This document shows, piece after piece, positions 51,234-59,299 of a stretch of DNA of 64,000 nt; the first letter of the stretch is position 1, and the number at the start of each line of letters is the position of its first letter. The notes beneath the pieces are model-generated. The model had not been told where the DNA came from. It ran no database searches and worked only from the letters and a program-made list of their open reading frames with translations. Both the position numbers and the translations under genes were made by a program. Origin of the DNA: CAZIDL01 sp964537825 (GTDB taxonomy: Bacteria; Bacteroidota; Bacteroidia; Flavobacteriales_D; CAYVSK01). The stretch spans positions 1 to 64,000 of the forward strand of contig CAZIDL010000001.1 of the NCBI GenBank assembly GCA_964537825.1, in the 5' to 3' direction.

Positions 51234-51911
51234 GTGATGAAACGAATGGATATGTCAATGAGCGAAAAAAAGCCTCCAGCTCAGGTATTCGCTGAGCTAA
51301 CACCGAACCCTGCCTCCATGAAGTTCGTGGCCGACCGTCCCTTGGTCGATGCTCAAGGGACCTGCGTGGAGTTCGAAAGCGTGGAAGAGGCCAGGGGCTG
51401 TTCACCATTGGCGGAGCAGCTCTTCCAGTTCCCTTTCGTGACCAACGTTTTTATGATGAACGATTTCCTTACCGTCAACAAGAACGAGTTGGTGGAATGG
51501 GAAGAGGTCACGAACGAACTCCGGGAGTTCATCCGGGATCATTTGAACGAAGGGAACGAAGTGCTCGTGAAGATGCCGGAAGAGAAAGCGGGCAAAAAAG
51601 GGGAAAGCGATGGGTTTTCGGCTTCCGGACAGGGCAGCGCTAATCCGGTCGAAAGCCTTTTCGGGGACGGGCCTTCTTCACCCCATGATGGGCGCATCAA
51701 AGAGCTGTTGGGTGAATACGTTGCGCCTGCTGTGCAAGGGGATGGGGGAGCCATCCATTTCCATTCCTTTCAGAACGGGGTGGTCAAGCTTGTGCTGAAA
51801 GGGGCCTGCTCGGGATGCCCGTCATCCACGGAGACCCTGAAGGATGGCGTTGAGATGCTTTTGAAGCAACACATTCCCGAAGTGGAACGGGTGGAAGCGA
51901 TCGGGGAGTGA
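51234..51911 (+). CDS. nfuA: NifU-family Fe-S scaffold/carrier protein
   Basis: Carries assembled Fe-S clusters to target enzymes. The 225-residue protein has an N-terminal Nfu domain (about 20-105; LTPNPASMKFV), a Gly/Ser linker and a C-terminal NifU domain (about 150-225) with the cluster-binding CSGCPSS motif and VAPAVQGDGG. ATGs at 51234, 51237, 51249 and 51255 are all possible. The gene lies a few bases after the 40-bp palindrome. Confidence 0.92.
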   Translation: MMKRMDMSMSEKKPPAQVFAELTPNPASMKFVADRPLVDAQGTCVEFESVEEARGCSPLAEQLFQFPFVTNVFMMNDFLTVNKNELVEWEEVTNELREFIRDHLNEGNEVLVKMPEEKAGKKGESDGFSASGQGSANPVESLFGDGPSSPHDGRIKELLGEYVAPAVQGDGGAIHFHSFQNGVVKLVLKGACSGCPSSTETLKDGVEMLLKQHIPEVERVEAIGE

Positions 51912-51925
51912 CGGGATGGATCTCT

Positions 51926-51933
51926 TATATTTG
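51926..51933 (+). promoter_or_regulatory. -7 promoter element TATATTTG
   Basis: An exact TAnnTTTG, 24 nt upstream of ATG 51958, in the short gap after nfuA. It lies downstream of the frame's earlier ATG at 51916 and so decides the start. Confidence 0.55.
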
Positions 51934-51957
51934 AGGGGACGAAAAAAAACAGAGCTT

Positions 51958-53009
51958 ATGAAGCGCATCCTTACGCTTATCCTTTTCGCATTCATCGGTC
52001 TTCAAGTTTCCGCCCAGAGCGGGTTGGACAATTTAGGGTTCGAGAATTGGGGAGAGAATAACATTTTGGGCAACCCGCAACCTAGCGGATTAGGCTCAAT
52101 TGGTCAAAGTGAGAACACGACCGACCCTATAGAAGGAGGGTCTGCGTTGGAATTGTCCCCTAAAGAGATTACTACTCCGCAGGGTCCGGATACTATTGGA
52201 GCTAGTATCCTAGGGAATATTACGATGAGCGGTTTGGAATTGGGGACGGATTATACTCAATGCCCTGATAGTCTTACTGGTCATTTCCGTTATCAATTGC
52301 CGAATCAGGATAGCGGTTTGATTATCGTTCAGGTTTGGAACGCTACTGACACGCTGAGTACTGCTGATACCTTGGTAGGAGATAGTATCAGTAGCTGGAC
52401 GACCTTCAACATTCCATTCAATCCAATGGATTGTATGGGTATGACCCCGGATTCGATCGCTATGATCTTTTCAGCGGAAGCGGTCGTACCTCAAGCCAAT
52501 ATTAATAAAGGGACTCAAACCGTGCAGAACCCAGGATCCTTTGAATTGGATGGTTTGAAGCTCTGGGCCGGGGGCACTCCTTCTTCGATCTCCGACCTTA
52601 AAAAGGATAGAGAACGAAGTTTTTCGGTTAGACCAAACCCAGCAAGAAAGCAAGTCCGCTTCGAGTTCGGTTCCATCGCAGAGCGTATCCGCATCTACGA
52701 CATGACGGGGCGCAACGTCAAGAGCGTGGAACTCGACCAGANNNNNNNNNNNNNNNNNNNNNNNNNNNNNNNNNNNNNNNNNNNNNNNNNNNNNNNNNNN
52801 NNNNNNNNNNNNNNNNNNNNNNNNNNNNNNNNNNNNNNNNNATCCGCATCTACGACATGACGGGGCGCAACGTCAAGAGCGTGGAACTCGACCAGAGCAG
52901 TTATCGCACGGTCGACGTGAGCGGTATGGAAGAAGGGCTCTACATCTACCGGGTCGAAGACCGCAACGGCAAACCCGTCCATAGCGATAAGCTTCAGGTG
53001 ATCCATTAA
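51958..53009 (+). CDS. Secreted T9SS type A sorting-domain protein (interrupted by assembly gap)
   Basis: A signal peptide (RILTLILFAFIGLQVSAQ) is followed by a beta-sandwich passenger (about 20-210; GLDNLGFENWGE, then DCMGMTPDSIAMIFSA) and a C-terminal sorting domain. The reading is broken by 100 N at 52742-52841 flanked by an identical 55-base repeat. Removing the gap plus one repeat copy (155 nt) restores a 298-residue frame ending YRVEDRNGKPVHSDKLQVIH. The passenger is clearly poorer in G+C (about 45-47% in two hand-counted 60-nt blocks) than the sorting domain (about 62%). It is a paralogue of the next gene; function unknown. Confidence 0.8.
52687..52741 (+). repeat. 55-nt direct repeat, left copy at the gap edge
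   Basis: Identical, base for base, to 52842-52896. It ends exactly where the N run starts. The length 55 equals a common de Bruijn assembler k-mer, so this is probably the same genomic segment written twice. Confidence 0.85.
52742..52841. other. Assembly gap of exactly 100 N
   Basis: The conventional placeholder for a gap of unknown size. The flanks overlap by 55 identical bases, so the true gap is probably zero or negative. It falls inside the sorting domain of a coding gene. Confidence 0.97.
52842..52896 (+). repeat. 55-nt direct repeat, right copy at the gap edge
   Basis: The second copy of 52687-52741, starting directly after the last N. Confidence 0.85.
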
Positions 53010-53040
53010 GTTCCCCTGAAGCACTTCGCTTAAAAAGATC

Positions 53041-53077
53041 AAAACCCCCTGTGTTCATACTCATAACAGGGGGTTTT
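53041..53077 (+). terminator. Rho-independent terminator
   Basis: A 12-bp perfect stem AAAACCCCCTGT / ACAGGGGGTTTT with a 13-nt loop, followed by further T residues. It lies 31 nt after the stop of the gap-containing gene and separates the two paralogues. Confidence 0.85.
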
Positions 53078-53164
53078 TTTATGATCCGGGTCGGAGCGTC
53101 TTTCTGCAATAGCAAGCGCCCCCTCCTCCGTCTATTAGGGAAGGCGCAGATAATCAGGATCTTC

Positions 53165-53172
53165 TAGCTTTG
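53165..53172 (+). promoter_or_regulatory. -7 promoter element TAGCTTTG
   Basis: An exact TAnnTTTG, 26 nt upstream of ATG 53199 and 2 nt upstream of ATG 53175. The spacing to 53199 equals that of the paralogue, supporting 53199 as the start. Confidence 0.5.
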
Positions 53173-53198
53173 AAATGAACCAATACAGTACGTTTTAT

Positions 53199-54062
53199 AT
53201 GAAACGGATCCTTACCCTTTGCTCCCTTGTTTGTTGCTTTTGCTTGCAGTTAGCTGCCCAAAGTGGCCTAGAAAACACAAAATTCGAGAATTGGACAACG
53301 ACGCTGGGACAACCTAGTCCTGAGGGCTTTGTCTCTTATGGAGCTTCTGAAGTGACCAGTGGCAACCCTGAGGGAAGTTCTGCGCTGAAGATCACGACCT
53401 CCGTGTTCACCGATAACAACGGACAAAAGGATACCGTCGGACAATCCTATATCGCTACGGTATCCGGTAACTCGGTTGTTCAGGGAGATGCGATCTCCTT
53501 CTGTCCCGATAGCATCACCGGCTACGTGAAGTACGATCTGCCCAATAATGATAGTGCTGTGCTTCAATCCGGAGTAAAGCCAGCAGGCGGTAATTTAGTT
53601 GCCGCAGCCACGCGGTTCTATGAAGGTACCCAAAGCAGTTGGATGAAATTCAATATCCAATATTCACCTGCTGGTTGTAATGGGATGACCCCGGATACTA
53701 TAACCTTGTTCCTTGCTTCGACCACCGGGCCCGATAGTGTTGGTGGCACGGTCCAATTCGATGGCCTCAAGGTCTGGAACGATGGGTCTGCTGTGAGCGT
53801 TGAGAGCCTTGTAAAGAAGGGGACTGAATACAAAGCTTATCCCACTCCAGCTTCTCGGAACGTCCGCTTCGAGTTCGGGGATGAAGCGGAACGCATCCGC
53901 ATTTTCGACATGACCGGCCGAGAGGTCCGTGCTCACAGGATCTCCGATGGTGATAAGGCGAGGGTGCAAGTGGGTGATCTGAAAGAAGGGCTCTACCTCT
54001 ACCGCATCGAGGACGGAGAAGGGCGCGCACTGCACAGCGATAAGCTGCAGGTCAGGGAGTGA
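53199..54062 (+). CDS. Secreted T9SS type A sorting-domain protein, paralogue
   Basis: A 287-residue protein with a signal peptide (RILTLCSLVCCFCLQLAAQ), a passenger beta-sandwich sharing its pattern with the preceding gene (SGLENTKFENW; FNIQYSPAGCNGMTPDTITLF), and a C-terminal sorting domain (VRFEFGDEAERIRIFDMTG to LYRIEDGEGRALHSDKLQV). The NGMTPDxI and FENW motifs of both genes show duplication. The substrate or role is unknown. It ends before a hairpin terminator. Confidence 0.85.
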   Translation: MKRILTLCSLVCCFCLQLAAQSGLENTKFENWTTTLGQPSPEGFVSYGASEVTSGNPEGSSALKITTSVFTDNNGQKDTVGQSYIATVSGNSVVQGDAISFCPDSITGYVKYDLPNNDSAVLQSGVKPAGGNLVAAATRFYEGTQSSWMKFNIQYSPAGCNGMTPDTITLFLASTTGPDSVGGTVQFDGLKVWNDGSAVSVESLVKKGTEYKAYPTPASRNVRFEFGDEAERIRIFDMTGREVRAHRISDGDKARVQVGDLKEGLYLYRIEDGEGRALHSDKLQVRE

Positions 54063-54083
54063 ACCCTTTGACCAGGACGATCT

Positions 54084-54118
54084 AAAAGCCCTCTGGCCTT
54101 TTAGGGCAGGGGCTTTTT
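54084..54118 (+). terminator. Imperfect hairpin terminator
   Basis: AAAAGCCC ... GGGGCTTTTTT with an imperfect inner stem and a T-run, 21 nt after the stop of the second T9SS paralogue and just before the convergent hflX stop. Confidence 0.65.
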
Positions 54119-54122
54119 TATC

Positions 54123-55319
54123 CTAGTAGTAAAGGTCGTCGTAGGGGTAGCGTTGGACGTGGATAGCCTTCGCTCGCTCGTAAAGGAGGTCCCGCAATTC
54201 CTTGATGTTCTCCTTTTCGGCCGCTGACACGAAGATCATTTCGTTCTCGTCCATCCGGGCCATCCAGGTGGAGCGAAGTTCTTCCAGGGAGGGTTTCTCG
54301 TCCACCGTCTCGTCATAAGTGCCCGTGGCCCGTTCCATCTCCCGATAGCGGTCGATCTTGTTGAAGACGGTGATCATGGGTTGATCGATGACCCCGATCT
54401 CCTGGAGGGTCTGGTTCACCACTTCGTATTGATCCTCGAAGTTCGGATGTGAGACGTCCACCACATGAAGGAGCAGATCAGATTCCCGGACCTCGTCGAG
54501 GGTGCTCTTGAAGGATTCGATGAGCTGGTGCGGAAGTTTGCGGATGAATCCGACGGTATCCGATAGGAGGACCGGGACGTTGTAGAGAGCTACTTTGCGC
54601 ACCGTCGTATCGAGGGTGGCGAAGAGCTTGTCCTCCTCGAAGACCTCCGATTTGCTAAGAAGGTTCATGAGGGAGGACTTGCCTACATTGGTGTAGCCGA
54701 TCAGGGCCACGCGGACCAGCTTGCCCCGATTTTTGCGTTGCGTGGCCTTTTGCTTGTCGATCTTTTCGAGCTGCTTTTTCAGCCGGTCGATCTTTTTCTG
54801 GATCATTCGGCGATCCGTTTCGATCTCCCGTTCACCCGGACCTTTTGTGCCGATGCCACCTTTTTGGCGCGAATGGTGCGTCCACATTCCCGAGAGGCGC
54901 GGGAGGAGGTTCTGATATTGGGCCAGTTCCACCTGCGTTTTAGCGTGGGAGGTCCGAGCGCGTTTGGCGAAAATGTCGAGGATCAGATCGCTTCGGTCGA
55001 GGACCTTGCAATTGAGGAGCTTCTCGACGTTCCGGGTCTGGGTCGGTGTCAGTTCGTCGTCGAAGATGGCGGTATCAACCTTGCTCTGAGCGATGAAGGA
55101 TGCGATCTCCTTGATCTTTCCTTTACCGAGGAAGGTGCCGGGGTCCGGCTTTCCGATCCGTTGCACGAAGCGTTCCAGAGGGCTGCCTCCTGCTGTTTTT
55201 GTGAGGAAGGCCAACTCGTCGAGGTATTCGTCGATCCGTTGGGCATCTTCCTTGTTCTTTACGGCGCCGATCAGCACGACCCGTTCGATCCCTTTCTTAA
55301 AGCGTTCGTCCTCGATCAT
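54123..55319 (-). CDS. hflX: GTPase HflX
   Basis: A ribosome-associated GTPase that splits stalled or hibernating ribosomes. The 398-residue protein has the N-terminal HflX domain with a coiled-coil linker (about 1-190; the KGPGEREIETDRR motif near 170). The G domain has G1 ALIGYTNVGKSSLMNLL near 208, G3 SDTVGFIRKLP near 250 and G4 VFNKIDRY near 322. It overlaps the 3' end of the cytochrome c gene by 4 nt. Confidence 0.95.
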   Translation of the reverse strand: MIEDERFKKGIERVVLIGAVKNKEDAQRIDEYLDELAFLTKTAGGSPLERFVQRIGKPDPGTFLGKGKIKEIASFIAQSKVDTAIFDDELTPTQTRNVEKLLNCKVLDRSDLILDIFAKRARTSHAKTQVELAQYQNLLPRLSGMWTHHSRQKGGIGTKGPGEREIETDRRMIQKKIDRLKKQLEKIDKQKATQRKNRGKLVRVALIGYTNVGKSSLMNLLSKSEVFEEDKLFATLDTTVRKVALYNVPVLLSDTVGFIRKLPHQLIESFKSTLDEVRESDLLLHVVDVSHPNFEDQYEVVNQTLQEIGVIDQPMITVFNKIDRYREMERATGTYDETVDEKPSLEELRSTWMARMDENEMIFVSAAEKENIKELRDLLYERAKAIHVQRYPYDDLYY

Positions 55320-55648
55320 TCGCCCTTCTTGAATTCGTCCAGATAACGGGCCACGGCCCTGATCTCTTTTTTGCTCAAGCTGCCCTTAAAGGGGATCATC
55401 GCCCCTCTGCCGTTACGGATCACCTTGATTCGTTCTTCCATGGACAGCTCAGAGTGCGTAAGGTCCACCGCCCCGGAAAGACCTTTTTTACCGTCCTTAC
55501 CGTGACAAGAAGCACATTTTCGCTGATAGATGGCTTCCCCGCCCATTCCTTCTTTTTTTCCACTGTCCTTCTTTTCACTGCTTTGGCAAGAAAGGAGAGA
55601 GGCGAGCATGAAAAGGAACAGGATGCCTCCGTTCCGGATCAGATCCAT
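55316..55648 (-). CDS. Small c-type cytochrome lipoprotein
   Basis: A 110-residue monoheme cytochrome c. A lipoprotein signal (FLFMLASLLSCQ) is followed by the heme motif CASCHG near residue 40 and the axial Met region in GAMIPFKGSLS near 82. Probably a periplasmic electron carrier tethered to a membrane. It overlaps the cytochrome-b-like gene upstream by 10 nt and hflX downstream by 4 nt, so the three form one unit. Confidence 0.9.
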   Translation of the reverse strand: MDLIRNGGILFLFMLASLLSCQSSEKKDSGKKEGMGGEAIYQRKCASCHGKDGKKGLSGAVDLTHSELSMEERIKVIRNGRGAMIPFKGSLSKKEIRAVARYLDEFKKGE

Positions 55649-56088
55649 GTGGAGGTGAAGCTTCTCATAAAAGGCCAGGGGATCGCCAAAAAGATCAGGA
55701 GAAGGGCGATCAGGAAGAAGATCGCGATCCGTTTATGTTTGGCGATCTCGGAGTAGGCTTTTTTGGCCCGGGAGCGTCCGATGGTTATCAGAACGACCGC
55801 CAGCAGCATCATACTGATGTGCTCCACCGTATAGAAACGGAGCTGGTCGGTATTCATAACCGTTCCCATATCGTTGAAGCGGACTTTATCGCTCATGAAA
55901 TACAGGGCGATACCGATCAGGAATTGCAGATGGGTGAAGATCACCGTGAAGAGGGCACTGCGTTCGTCCGATCGGTAGTAATGCCCTCCCATCAGCCAAG
56001 CCGCAAGCGAGCGGAGTGCGGAAACTACCAAGAGGACGAGGATCACGTAGCGGAGAACGGAATGGACGTTGAGCAGGAACTCGTGCAT
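55639..56088 (-). CDS. Four-helix membrane protein, cytochrome-b-like
   Basis: A 149-residue protein with four predicted membrane helices. His residues sit at helix edges (NVHSVLRYV near residue 9, FTHLQFLIG near 52, VEHISMML near 88), a pattern seen in a flavobacterial family usually annotated cytochrome B. Heme binding is plausible but not shown. It overlaps the cytochrome c gene by 10 nt, suggesting a small two-component electron-transfer module. Confidence 0.7.
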   Translation of the reverse strand: MHEFLLNVHSVLRYVILVLLVVSALRSLAAWLMGGHYYRSDERSALFTVIFTHLQFLIGIALYFMSDKVRFNDMGTVMNTDQLRFYTVEHISMMLLAVVLITIGRSRAKKAYSEIAKHKRIAIFFLIALLLIFLAIPWPFMRSFTSTWI

Positions 56089-56095
56089 AACGATG

Positions 56096-57094
56096 CTATT
56101 CGATCATATCCTTTGGCAGAAATTTGAACCCCATTTTCTCCCTTAGCCTACCCAATGTTCGCTGGGCGATGGGTCGGGCCCGCTCTGCACCTTCGAGCAA
56201 CTCACCTTCCACGCGCTCAGGTTCTTTCATGAGCTCGAAATAGGCCTCCCGAACGCTGCCGAAACCTTCTTTCAACTCCTCCAATAGCGCTTTTTTCGCA
56301 TCCCCGTACCCGTACCCTCCTTTTTCATAGGCCTCACGCATTGCAGCGACTTTCCCCGAAGGGGCTACTTTTTCGTAGATCGCGAAAACGTTGCATTCCT
56401 CGGGCACCTTTTTGTCCTCGAGCCCTTTCGAATCGGTCACGATGCTCATCACCTGCTTTTTGAGGGCTTTATCAGAGCTGAATATGTTGATGCCGTTGTC
56501 GTAGGACTTGCTCATCTTCCGTCCGTCCGTCCCGGGTATGGTCATCATCGCCTCATCGATCAAAGGTTCCGGGATCGTAAAGAGGGGTGTTCCGTAATGG
56601 TGATTCACTTTCTGGGCCATGTCCCGGGTCATTTCCAAATGCTGCTTTTGGTCCTTTCCGACGGGCACTTTCTCCGCATCGTAGAGCAGAATATCGGCCG
56701 CCATGAGAACGGGATAGGTGAAAAGGCCGGTATTAACCTCTTCGTTCTTCGCCTGATGGTCTTTGAAGGAGTGGGCTTTCTGAAGAAGGCCGTAGGACGT
56801 AAAGCAGCTCAGGTACCAGGTCAGCTCACAGGTCTCCGGAAGATCCGATTGTCGGTAGAACAGATTCTTCGAAGTGTCGTAACCAAAAGCGAGCCAGGCG
56901 GCGGCCACCTGGCGGGTATTCTCCATCCGTTCTGCACCGTCCCTGATCGTGGTGAGGGAATGAAGATCGGCGATGAAGAGGAAGGCTTGATGGTCCTCCT
57001 CGTTGGAAAGCTCAATGGCCGGCCGGATCGCCCCGAGGAGGTTGCCTAGGTGAGGAGCGCCGGTGCTTTGTATCCCTGTCAGTATTCGCGCCAA
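56096..57094 (-). CDS. trpS: Tryptophan--tRNA ligase
   Basis: A class I synthetase of 332 residues. The HIGH equivalent is STGAPHLGNLLGA near residue 10, and KMSKS is in DGRKMSKSYDNGI near 193; LMAADILLYDAEKVPVGKDQ lines the active site. The first codon is TTG at 57094: no ATG precedes the conserved ARILTGIQSTG stretch, and no downstream ATG is usable. It may be first of a trpS-cytb-cytc-hflX unit, given the 7-nt gap to the next gene. Confidence 0.95.
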   Translation of the reverse strand: MARILTGIQSTGAPHLGNLLGAIRPAIELSNEEDHQAFLFIADLHSLTTIRDGAERMENTRQVAAAWLAFGYDTSKNLFYRQSDLPETCELTWYLSCFTSYGLLQKAHSFKDHQAKNEEVNTGLFTYPVLMAADILLYDAEKVPVGKDQKQHLEMTRDMAQKVNHHYGTPLFTIPEPLIDEAMMTIPGTDGRKMSKSYDNGINIFSSDKALKKQVMSIVTDSKGLEDKKVPEECNVFAIYEKVAPSGKVAAMREAYEKGGYGYGDAKKALLEELKEGFGSVREAYFELMKEPERVEGELLEGAERARPIAQRTLGRLREKMGFKFLPKDMIE

Positions 57095-57186
57095 TCCGGG
57101 ACGTTTGGAACGTAAATCTAAGAAAAAGCCTACGCCTTGACCCCTAAGGATCGCGGAATATGGTCTGAAAAGGGATGAATGCTCTT

Positions 57187-57194
57187 TATTTTTG
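57187..57194 (+). promoter_or_regulatory. -7 promoter element TATTTTTG of the acyltransferase gene
   Basis: An exact TAnnTTTG, 5 nt before ATG 57200. Earlier in-frame ATG 57179 lies upstream of the element and cannot be on the transcript, so it decides the start. Confidence 0.6.
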
Positions 57195-57199
57195 GTCTC

Positions 57200-57925
57200 A
57201 TGGGTAAGATCGCCAAAGGCTTTCGGATCCTTTACCAGGCTTGGCTCATCCTCCTGCTCGCTCTTTTATTGATCATCCTCTATCCGTTCTATCGGATATT
57301 CCTGAAGCGAGGGGATTTTGATCGGGTGTACCGTACCAATCGTTGGGTGGCCCGTTTCTTCAGCAAGGTCTCTTTTATTCCCTGCCATATCCAACAAGTG
57401 GATGAGCTTCCGCCGAGTCCCTATATAATCTGCGCCAATCATGCTTCCTACCTGGACATCCTGTTTCTCATGATCCCTTTCCGGGAACGCTTCGTTTTCC
57501 TTGGCAAGCAGGAGATCCTCGATTGGCCCTATTTCAGCATGTTCTTCAGGTCCATGAACGTTCCTGTACCCCGTGGCAGTAGAAAGGTCCGGGAGGCCTA
57601 TATGCAAGCGGGTAAAGAGTTGGACAAAGGGATCCCCATCGCGATGTTCCCGGAAGGGACCATACCCACTGAGGCTCCTGATATGGGAGATTTCAAAACC
57701 GGGGCTTTTCGGCTCTCCCTCGATCACGGAGTTCCCATCGTTCCGGTGACCTTTCTCGATAATTGGTGGCTCTTTCCTGAAGGGGAGGGTTTTTGGGGAA
57801 GCCTCCGACCAGGGCGTGCCCGGATCGTCCTCAACCGCCCCGTCTATCCGGAGGGTAGGGATGTTAACGAGCTGAGCACGATCGTTCGTGAGCGCATCAA
57901 TGAAGGGTGGCAGCGAACGTTCTGA
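57200..57925 (+). CDS. plsC: 1-acyl-sn-glycerol-3-phosphate acyltransferase
   Basis: A membrane enzyme adding the second acyl chain to make phosphatidic acid. The 241-residue protein starts MGKIAKGFRIL with one N-terminal membrane helix. The catalytic NHASYLDILFL (HX4D) is near residue 78 and the glycerol-phosphate-binding FPEGTIP near 151; VPVPRGSR is the intermediate motif. The start at 57200 follows from the promoter position. Confidence 0.92.
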   Translation: MGKIAKGFRILYQAWLILLLALLLIILYPFYRIFLKRGDFDRVYRTNRWVARFFSKVSFIPCHIQQVDELPPSPYIICANHASYLDILFLMIPFRERFVFLGKQEILDWPYFSMFFRSMNVPVPRGSRKVREAYMQAGKELDKGIPIAMFPEGTIPTEAPDMGDFKTGAFRLSLDHGVPIVPVTFLDNWWLFPEGEGFWGSLRPGRARIVLNRPVYPEGRDVNELSTIVRERINEGWQRTF

Positions 57926-57931
57926 AAAACC

Positions 57932-57939
57932 TACCTTTG
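57932..57939 (+). promoter_or_regulatory. -7 promoter element TACCTTTG of gatC
   Basis: An exact TAnnTTTG, 21 nt upstream of ATG 57961. Confidence 0.55.
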
Positions 57940-57960
57940 TAAGGCCTATATAGAAGGGTT

Positions 57961-58251
57961 ATGAAGGAATTCGATCACCTTTCAGACCTCGCCAAGCTGA
58001 GGCCTGACGAAGAAGAAAAGAAGCGCCTTGAGAAGGACCTCGAGGAACTGATGCAGTTCGTGAGAAAGCTCGAGGAAGTGGATACCAATGGGGTGGAACC
58101 CCTTAAGCACGTTATGGAGGAGAAAGGACGAGCGCGTCCTGATGAGATCCGTGATGAAGTGGAGCAACAAGAGGCTTTGAAGAACGCCCCACAACGGGAC
58201 TCCGACTACATCAAGGTCCCCAAGTTCGTTCGGAAGGAAGGGGGCAGCTGA
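57961..58251 (+). CDS. gatC: Asp-tRNA(Asn)/Glu-tRNA(Gln) amidotransferase subunit C
   Basis: The small subunit of the GatCAB complex that amidates mischarged tRNAs. The 96-residue protein has the family pattern LAKLRPDEEEKKRLEKDL near the start, VDTNGVEPLKHV in the middle and ALKNAPQRDSDYIKVPKFV at the end. gatA and gatB are not in the window. It ends 6 nt from the convergent bacilliredoxin gene. Confidence 0.94.
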   Translation: MKEFDHLSDLAKLRPDEEEKKRLEKDLEELMQFVRKLEEVDTNGVEPLKHVMEEKGRARPDEIRDEVEQQEALKNAPQRDSDYIKVPKFVRKEGGS

Positions 58252-58257
58252 ACCGAA

Positions 58258-58674
58258 CTAGTTGCAGTACTCGTCGAAGGCCGCTTGAAGGTTCTCCGCG
58301 ATCGTTTCGGCCGGTTGGCCTTCGATGTGATGCCGCTCGAGGAAGTGGACCAGCTTCCCATCCTTGAAAAGAGCGATGGAAGGGGATGAAGGGGGATAGG
58401 GGAGCATGTATTTCCGCGCCTGCTCCACAGCGTTCTTGTCAACCCCAGCGAAAACGGTCGCTAAATGATCGGGCTTCTTCCCGTGATCGATCGCCTGTTT
58501 CACACCCGGACGTGCATTCCCCGCTGCACATCCGCATACGGAGTTCACTACCATCAACACCGTCCCTTCGCTTTCGTTGATGAGACGATCCACTTCATCA
58601 GCGCTCGTAATGTCCTTGAAGCCTTCCGTGGTAAGGTCTTCCTTCATCGGGGCGACTAGTTCCTGAGGGTACAT
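58258..58674 (-). CDS. BrxA/BrxB family bacilliredoxin
   Basis: A 138-residue thioredoxin-fold protein of the YphP/YqiW family, which removes bacillithiol mixed disulfides or acts as a disulfide isomerase. The family CGC motif lies in VNSVCGCAAGNARPG near residue 52; VFAGVDKNA and YPPSSPSIALFKDG follow. ATG 58674 (MYPQELVAPM) matches the family start; another in-frame ATG 24 nt upstream is less likely. Confidence 0.92.
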   Translation of the reverse strand: MYPQELVAPMKEDLTTEGFKDITSADEVDRLINESEGTVLMVVNSVCGCAAGNARPGVKQAIDHGKKPDHLATVFAGVDKNAVEQARKYMLPYPPSSPSIALFKDGKLVHFLERHHIEGQPAETIAENLQAAFDEYCN

Positions 58675-58780
58675 AATTCTACCTTTTGTATCTACCATTC
58701 TAACCGATCGAGGAGCGTGATTGTTCGCTCTTGTCCGCTTGATTTTTCATCCCTTTCTGCCGGGATCTCGGAGGCGGTTC

Positions 58781-59230
58781 TTACTTTCTTTTTGCTCGAA
58801 AGAAGTCCTTGAGAAGCTCTGCAGCTTCTTCTTTTCGGACCTCTTTTTTGAATTGGGTTCGGGGATGAAGGAGGTCGGGATCCGTCAGGGTGAATCCCTT
58901 TTTTTCGTCCCTGGTCCCGATGATCAGTTCCTCCGGCCGGGCCCAATAAAGGGCTCCGGCGCACATAATACAAGGCTCAAGGGTTACGAAGACCTTGCAA
59001 TGTTCGAGGAACTTCCCCCCCAAGGCTTCTGAAGCTGCCGTGATTGCTTGCATTTCAGCATGGGCGGTCACGTCCAGTAACTGTTCAGTCAGATTGTGGG
59101 TGCGTGCCAGGATCCGCCCTTCGCATTCGACCACTGCCCCTACTGGTACTTCCCCCTTTTCGAAAGCCGTTCGGGCCTCTTCGAGCGCCAGGCCCATGAA
59201 ATGATCATCGGATCGTACGGAAAGGGTCAT
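58781..59230 (-). CDS. tadA: tRNA-specific adenosine deaminase (nucleoside deaminase)
   Basis: Converts adenosine 34 of tRNA-Arg to inosine. The 149-residue zinc enzyme has the HAE motif in VTAHAEMQAIT near residue 55 and TLEPCIMCAGALYWAR near 84, plus NLTEQLLDVT before the HAE. The ATG at 59230 is preferred over a GTG two codons upstream. It is divergent from aspS. Confidence 0.93.
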   Translation of the reverse strand: MTLSVRSDDHFMGLALEEARTAFEKGEVPVGAVVECEGRILARTHNLTEQLLDVTAHAEMQAITAASEALGGKFLEHCKVFVTLEPCIMCAGALYWARPEELIIGTRDEKKGFTLTDPDLLHPRTQFKKEVRKEEAAELLKDFFRAKRK

Positions 59231-59271
59231 GGGCACAGCTTTTTATTCCCAACGGTCTGTAGGGAAAAGAG

Positions 59272-59279
59272 TAATTTCG
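59272..59279 (+). promoter_or_regulatory. -7 promoter element TAATTTCG of aspS
   Basis: A TAnnTTyG match, 20 nt upstream of ATG 59300; it lies downstream of the other in-frame ATGs and supports the short start. Confidence 0.5.
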
Positions 59280-59299
59280 CGATCAAAGTTAGCTTATCG

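Noticed and set aside
52841..52896. A frameshift or true tandem duplication in the T9SS gene at the gap
   Set aside because: The exact 55-base identity at both gap edges, and the intact frame after removing 155 nt, are better explained by unmerged contigs.
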